DNA of 45,190 nt, taken from JAUVKA01 sp964465145. GTDB taxonomy: Bacteria; Bacteroidota; Bacteroidia; Bacteroidales; UBA12481. This document shows, one piece after another, positions 41,653 to 45,190 of the stretch. The stretch covers positions 1 to 45,190 of the forward strand of contig CAYXJR010000032.1 in assembly GCA_964465145.1 (NCBI GenBank). The letters are read 5' to 3'. Made by a program: the position numbers and the translations under genes. Each line of letters opens with the position of its first letter. Positions within the stretch are counted from its first letter, which is position 1. The notes under the pieces were generated by a model, which saw nothing but the letters and a program-made list of their open reading frames with translations, had not been told where the DNA came from and did no database searches.

Positions 41653-42291
41653 ATGAAAAGGATATTTGTAATCAGTCTTTTATTCTTTATACCACTTTTT
41701 ATCATGGCTCAGGGGCCGATAAGCTTTGGTCCAAAACTAGGATGGAATTCTAACAAGTTAACCACCGATTATACCAGATATATTGAGGATATGCGGGATG
41801 GTGTGCAGGGGGGATTGTTCTTCAGTATTTACATGGATAAATTGTATATCCAGCCTGAGGCATATATTGCCCTTCGACGTGGTAATCTGGATGCCATAAT
41901 CGGTGATCCTTTAAACCCGGTTGAAACAGTTTCTTTGAATCAGTCGGTTACAGTAACCACGGTGGATATTCCCATGCTGATTGGTTATAAGTTGATTGAT
42001 TTAAAGCTGATCCGTTTTCGTATTTGGGGTGGTCCTGTTGTTTCATATGTATTGAACAAGGAGTACACCCTAAGTATCAATGGTGTGGATGAGTCGGAGC
42101 GTATTGCCCGTGACGATTTTAAGGATGCTACCTGGGCCGGCCAGTTGGGAGTTGGAATGGATCTTTTGTTTCTAACATTTGATGTAGGATATGAATTCGC
42201 ACTGGAAGATTTCCTAACAATAAGATCGATGGACGATTTTAGTCTGCGAAAAAATATGTTCTATATTTCTCTGGGCTGGCGCCTATTCTAA
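41653..42291 (+). CDS. PorT-like outer-membrane beta-barrel protein
   Basis: A 212-residue exported protein with a signal peptide (residues 1-19, ending FIMAQG). The pattern GPKLGWNSNKLTTDY near the start, a central IPMLIGYKLIDLKLIRFRIWGGPVVSYVL and a final FYISLGWRLF strand fit the PorT/outer-membrane barrel type (usually eight strands) common in Bacteroidota. It follows the glycosyltransferase by 25 bp. Specific role unknown. Confidence 0.75.
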   Translation: MKRIFVISLLFFIPLFIMAQGPISFGPKLGWNSNKLTTDYTRYIEDMRDGVQGGLFFSIYMDKLYIQPEAYIALRRGNLDAIIGDPLNPVETVSLNQSVTVTTVDIPMLIGYKLIDLKLIRFRIWGGPVVSYVLNKEYTLSINGVDESERIARDDFKDATWAGQLGVGMDLLFLTFDVGYEFALEDFLTIRSMDDFSLRKNMFYISLGWRLF

Positions 42292-42298
42292 AACCAAA

Positions 42299-42763
42299 CT
42301 AAGGCATAATATTGGTTGGTGGCTTCTCCTCGTCAAGCGCAATCTTTATCTTTTCAATATTCTTGATAGGGATCCAATCTTCCATATTGCCAAATTTGGA
42401 TTTGTTTATGTCGAAAGGGTATAGACGGATTACTTTTTCTACTCCAACAAGGACAAGGTATCTTTTCCCACCCCACCTTTTTGTTTGTTCTTCGGTAAGT
42501 TGGAGTTTTTCCTGATAATCGCCAATCAATTCCAATGACCTAACTTTTGTCAGTTTTTCAGAAAACAATACGGAAGAAACCGTTGCTTTAGCTCTAATTA
42601 GACCTTCTCCATTGTTGCGTAAAAAAAACAGTGTGTCACCAACTTCTACTTTTTCATAGGGAACCTGGCGATCGGAGGAACTCCTGATTAGCATTGTTTT
42701 TTCACCGGAAAGAAGGTTTTCCAACTCACTGGCTTTCGCCTCAGTATACACGACGTGCTGCAT
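42299..42763 (-). CDS. Small PUA/ASCH-like domain protein
   Basis: A 154-residue cytosolic protein. A pattern ELENLLSGEKTMLIRSS, then KVEVGDTLFFLRNNGEGLIRAKATVSSV, then RYLVLVGVEKVIRLYPF resembles the ASCH/PUA-like barrel, where a short loop with a conserved GxKT-type motif precedes a GDxxxF strand. Such domains often bind modified nucleotides or RNA. The match is by pattern only, so hypothetical protein is the safe reading. It is convergent with the PorT-like gene, 7 bp apart. Confidence 0.5.
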   Translation of the reverse strand: MQHVVYTEAKASELENLLSGEKTMLIRSSSDRQVPYEKVEVGDTLFFLRNNGEGLIRAKATVSSVLFSEKLTKVRSLELIGDYQEKLQLTEEQTKRWGGKRYLVLVGVEKVIRLYPFDINKSKFGNMEDWIPIKNIEKIKIALDEEKPPTNIMP

Positions 42764-42943
42764 GGCAGGGAAATGGTTGATTATTACTTTTTATAGAGTT
42801 GCTAATTGAAGATCAGAGTATAGTATGTTACTCTGACTATGCAAAGGTTGAAAAAAAAATTCAAACTGACACTGTCTTTATGTGTAGTTTTCAAGCCTTT
42901 TGTTGATAAATGGCAAATAATGCTGTTTTAAGGTACAAAATGT

Positions 42944-43016
42944 AGGATGTTTGATGTCGGATGTCGGATGTCTGATAGAAAAGGATATTGGATATTAGAT
43001 ATTGGATATTGGATGT
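42944..43016. repeat. Heptamer tandem repeats
   Basis: Two adjoining arrays. 42944-42974: imperfect units of 7-8 bp built on GGATGTC/TGATGTC. 42982-43016: five 7-bp units GGATATT, GGATATT, AGATATT, GGATATT, GGATGTA. They resemble the short tandemly repeated heptamers known from cyanobacteria in period, not in sequence. Confidence 0.7.
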
Positions 43017-43018
43017 AC

Positions 43019-43052
43019 CGAATAACCTGAATAACCTGAATCGCCTGAATCA
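43019..43052. repeat. 9-bp tandem repeat
   Basis: Four units of 9 bp on the plus strand: GAATAACCT, GAATAACCT, GAATCGCCT, GAATCACAA (last one diverged). In the reverse sense the core is GATTCAGG, close to the AGGTGATTCA units that flank copy 1 of the dispersed repeat at 21535-21554. Confidence 0.65.
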
Positions 43053-43061
43053 CAAACCCCA

Positions 43062-43091
43062 GGCACAAGGCCAGGGGCTACGGAATCACCT
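43062..43091 (-). repeat. Dispersed 30-bp repeat, copy 2
   Basis: Read on the minus strand it begins AGGTGATTCCG, continues TAGCCCCTGGCC and ends TTGTGCC. It equals 21545-21575 except for one T. In this copy CCCCTGGC and GCCTGGGG can pair around a CTTGT loop with one T-T mismatch, so it can form a REP-like hairpin. Confidence 0.75.
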
Positions 43092-43095
43092 GTCC

Positions 43096-45190
43096 CTATG
43101 TCCCCTTTGTTCCCAACATCTCTGTGGTTCCCTTGCTAAAGTAATTACTGGGCTTCTTATTTCTTCGAGCTGGCAATCCCCGGTCATCTTCCGGACTTTT
43201 GATACTTAATTTCGCCATCTTTTCTACTTCAATACTTGGGAAGCCAAATTCTTCGACGACTTTCCCAAGGATCAGGTATATCCCATATCCTTTGAATGGG
43301 TAGTATTTCAGGCTCTGGGGAAAGTGAGTAGTATCGAAAAACTCACCTGTATCATCGAGAAAGGAGGCAAAGTGCATCCACTCTCGTTTGATGGTACGAA
43401 CATATTTAATCACAACAAGTTGCCCTACCATACGGACTTTTTTCCCCACATGATGAATTAATTCTTTGGCATTGATTTCACCACGGAAGGAGGTTTGCAG
43501 GAGGTCAAAGTAGCTGCAGGAAACCGGAAATCCCAGTATTTCGATCTCATCATAGGCGCCCTCGAGTTGACTTTTGTGAAGATTGGGCAGGGTGAATTTT
43601 GTCCGTGGGAGTTCGAAAAGGGATTCCTGTGGTTCAACAGGATCTTTTTTCCCCAGCAGAAGGTGGGCTTCCCACAGGAGGGCACTTTTGTTTTTCCCGG
43701 TGAACCAGAAGGCATTGATACGTATCAGGAGGATAAGCTGCTGGATACCTATCCGGATCCGGGAAACAAAATCATCCAGGTCGGCGAACTCGCCTTTTTC
43801 TGCTCTATTGGCTTCAATCTGTTTTCCGAGTTGATGTTCCAGATCGTTTATGTGGATGAAACCCAGGTAAATATCTTTTCCAAGGATTCGGGTTTTATAA
43901 TTTGAATGGTTCACACAGGGGAGGTTGATCCTGGCTCCCCATCTCCTGGCTTCGTTGATATATACCCAGGTGAAATAGAATCCACCGAAATTATTGATGA
44001 CTGCTACCATAAACTCCTTGGGAAAATAAGCTTTGAGGTACAGGCTTTGGAAGCTTTCAACGGCATAGCTGGCTGAGTGGGCCTTTGAGAAGGAATAGGC
44101 TGCAAAGGACTCTATTTGGCGCCATACCTCCTGAATAACAGACTCGGGGTATCCTTTTTTTCTACAGTTAGAGAAGAAACGGTCGACAATACGCTGAAAT
44201 TCATCTTTCGAACGGAATTTACCGCTCATGGCACGACGGAGAACATCGGCATCTCCCAGGTCTAAACCGGCAAAATGATGGCATACCTTCAAAACATCTT
44301 CCTGGTAAACCATCACTCCGAAAGTCTCTTTGAGTTGTTCTTCCATCACGGGATGGAGGTACTCAAAATCTCCCGGGTTGTTAAATCGATGTATATATTC
44401 CCTCATCATTCCAGAGCGGGATACTCCGGGCCGGATGATGGAACTGGCTGCCACCAGGGTGATATAATCATCGCAACGGAGTTTTTTTAACAGGCCCCGC
44501 ATTGCCGGGCTCTCCACATAAAAGCAACCATTGGTCTCGCCTGCCTTCAGGATCTGCTTCACCTTATTGTCCAGCTTGAATTTTTCAACCTGATGAACAT
44601 CAATACTGATGCCCCGGTTTTCCCGTATTATTTCTGCTGCTTCCTTGATATGACCTATGCCACGCTGACTGAGAATATCCAGTTTTTCAAAACCGATATC
44701 TTCAGCAACATACATGTCCCATTGGGTGGTTGGGAAACCTTTTGGGGGCATGTCCAGTGCCGTGTAATAGGTGATCGGTTCCTCTGAAACCAGAATCCCG
44801 CCGGCATGAATGCTGCGGATATTTGGAAAATTGGTCATTGCCCTTCCGATTTTTTTGATATGGTCGGTGATATCATTGCTATTGAGGGGATTATTGGGAT
44901 CGTCAATGAGTCGGTCAATCTCGGATTTTGGGAGTCCATACACTTTCCCCAACTCGCGGATAATTGATTTTCCTTTGAAAGTGGACATGGCTCCCAGCAG
45001 GGCGGTGTGTTTCCGTCCGTATCGCTTGAAAATGTAATCCTGTACCTCATCGCGCTCTTTCCAGGAATAGTCGATATCGAAATCAGGTGGACTGGTCCGG
45101 CGGGGATTGATGAAGCGTTCGAAATAAAGATCAAGCTCAATGGGATCAACATCAGTTATTTTCAAGCAATAAGCTGCTACAGAGTTAGCC
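43096..45190 (-). CDS. dnaE: DNA polymerase III alpha subunit, DnaE type, 5'-truncated by window edge
   Basis: The C-terminal 697 residues of a DnaE-family polymerase; the frame is open to the right edge, reading ANSVAAYCLKITDVDPIE before LDLYFERFINPRR. The TTG at 45165 is an internal leucine codon, not a start. The two catalytic aspartates of the palm are in PPDFDIDY. The fingers/thumb motifs HAGGILVSEEP, GVMVYQEDVLKV, AAYSFSKAHSASYA and DADVLRRAMSGK follow. A helix-hairpin-helix region and an OB fold (about 130 residues from the end, VRMVGQLVVIKYV) complete it. The SPEDDRG tail and overall shortness suggest a second DnaE (error-prone, ImuC/DnaE2-like) rather than the main replicase, but the N-terminal PHP part that would decide this is outside. 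The last 12 residues come from repeat-like DNA. Confidence 0.88.
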   Translation of the reverse strand, partial: ANSVAAYCLKITDVDPIELDLYFERFINPRRTSPPDFDIDYSWKERDEVQDYIFKRYGRKHTALLGAMSTFKGKSIIRELGKVYGLPKSEIDRLIDDPNNPLNSNDITDHIKKIGRAMTNFPNIRSIHAGGILVSEEPITYYTALDMPPKGFPTTQWDMYVAEDIGFEKLDILSQRGIGHIKEAAEIIRENRGISIDVHQVEKFKLDNKVKQILKAGETNGCFYVESPAMRGLLKKLRCDDYITLVAASSIIRPGVSRSGMMREYIHRFNNPGDFEYLHPVMEEQLKETFGVMVYQEDVLKVCHHFAGLDLGDADVLRRAMSGKFRSKDEFQRIVDRFFSNCRKKGYPESVIQEVWRQIESFAAYSFSKAHSASYAVESFQSLYLKAYFPKEFMVAVINNFGGFYFTWVYINEARRWGARINLPCVNHSNYKTRILGKDIYLGFIHINDLEHQLGKQIEANRAEKGEFADLDDFVSRIRIGIQQLILLIRINAFWFTGKNKSALLWEAHLLLGKKDPVEPQESLFELPRTKFTLPNLHKSQLEGAYDEIEILGFPVSCSYFDLLQTSFRGEINAKELIHHVGKKVRMVGQLVVIKYVRTIKREWMHFASFLDDTGEFFDTTHFPQSLKYYPFKGYGIYLILGKVVEEFGFPSIEVEKMAKLSIKSPEDDRGLPARRNKKPSNYFSKGTTEMLGTKGT

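Larger units (their letters stand above)
42764..43095. other. Repeat-rich intergenic region
   Basis: A 332-bp gap between the PUA/ASCH-like gene and the polymerase gene, both leftward. The first 180 bp hold no site I can name. From 42944 on it consists of short tandem repeats and a dispersed repeat (listed separately). No gene is supported. Confidence 0.6.

Noticed and set aside
45163..45165. TTG as a start codon of the polymerase gene
   Set aside because: Reading further upstream gives conserved DnaE sequence (SVAAYCLKITDVDP), so the gene is simply cut by the window edge.

Overview
The window reads as a chromosomal segment of a Bacteroidota bacterium, most likely a free-living member of Bacteroidales/Marinilabiliales. 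Support comes from promoters of the Bacteroidota type (TTTG about 19 nt upstream of TAnnTTTG) in front of several genes, weak use of Shine-Dalgarno sites, a class A RNase P RNA, many secreted or outer-membrane proteins, a GH92 mannosidase, and families typical of the phylum (DUF2027-Smr protein, YgiQ, long QueA). No tRNA, rRNA, CRISPR array, transposase or prophage gene was seen. The family-level position is inference.

Layout. 79-6668 (+): a secreted glycan cluster (CBM9-like lipoprotein, GH92 alpha-mannosidase, alpha/beta-hydrolase). 6767-8353 (-): an outer-membrane barrel protein with a SPOR tail. 8699-11304 (+): a C69 dipeptidase and a flippase-like membrane protein. 11403-13533 (+): a MerR/B12-fold regulator, an ECF sigma factor and a small secreted protein. 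13546-18616 (-): an operon of Xaa-Pro aminopeptidase, trans-3-hydroxy-L-proline dehydratase and an Asp-box propeller protein. 18725-21550 (+): threonine aldolase, rhomboid protease and a TIGR01212 radical SAM protein. 21542-25962 (-): queA, ygiQ and an M19 dipeptidase. 26024-27451 (+): a DUF2027-Smr protein, then rnpB, whose promoter overlaps the Smr stop codon.

The most interesting part is 27587-36301. It holds an ECF sigma factor, a membrane-spanning anti-sigma-like protein with three internal repeats and a C-terminal TPR region, and a convergent 997-aa TPR-CHAT protease with a lipoprotein-like N-terminus and a C-terminal membrane anchor. Divergent from the protease is a 38-codon gene for a double-glycine leader peptide, followed by two tandem hairpin terminators, a C39-peptidase ABC exporter and an HlyD-type adaptor. 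The tiny peptide has all the hydrophobic positions expected of a GG leader and a 15-residue acidic core with no cysteine. I read this as a peptide secretion system next to a possible protease/anti-sigma/sigma signalling module. The exporter-substrate link is well supported; the protease link is a hypothesis.

36308-45190 is mainly housekeeping: a LolA-like protein, kdsA, rarA, two outer-membrane barrel-like proteins around a GT39-type glycosyltransferase, a PUA/ASCH-like small protein, and the C-terminal two-thirds of a DnaE-type polymerase that runs off the right edge. The gap before the polymerase carries 7- and 9-bp tandem repeats and a roughly 30-bp repeat. That repeat has an inverted copy about 21.5 kb away, at the junction of two convergent genes.
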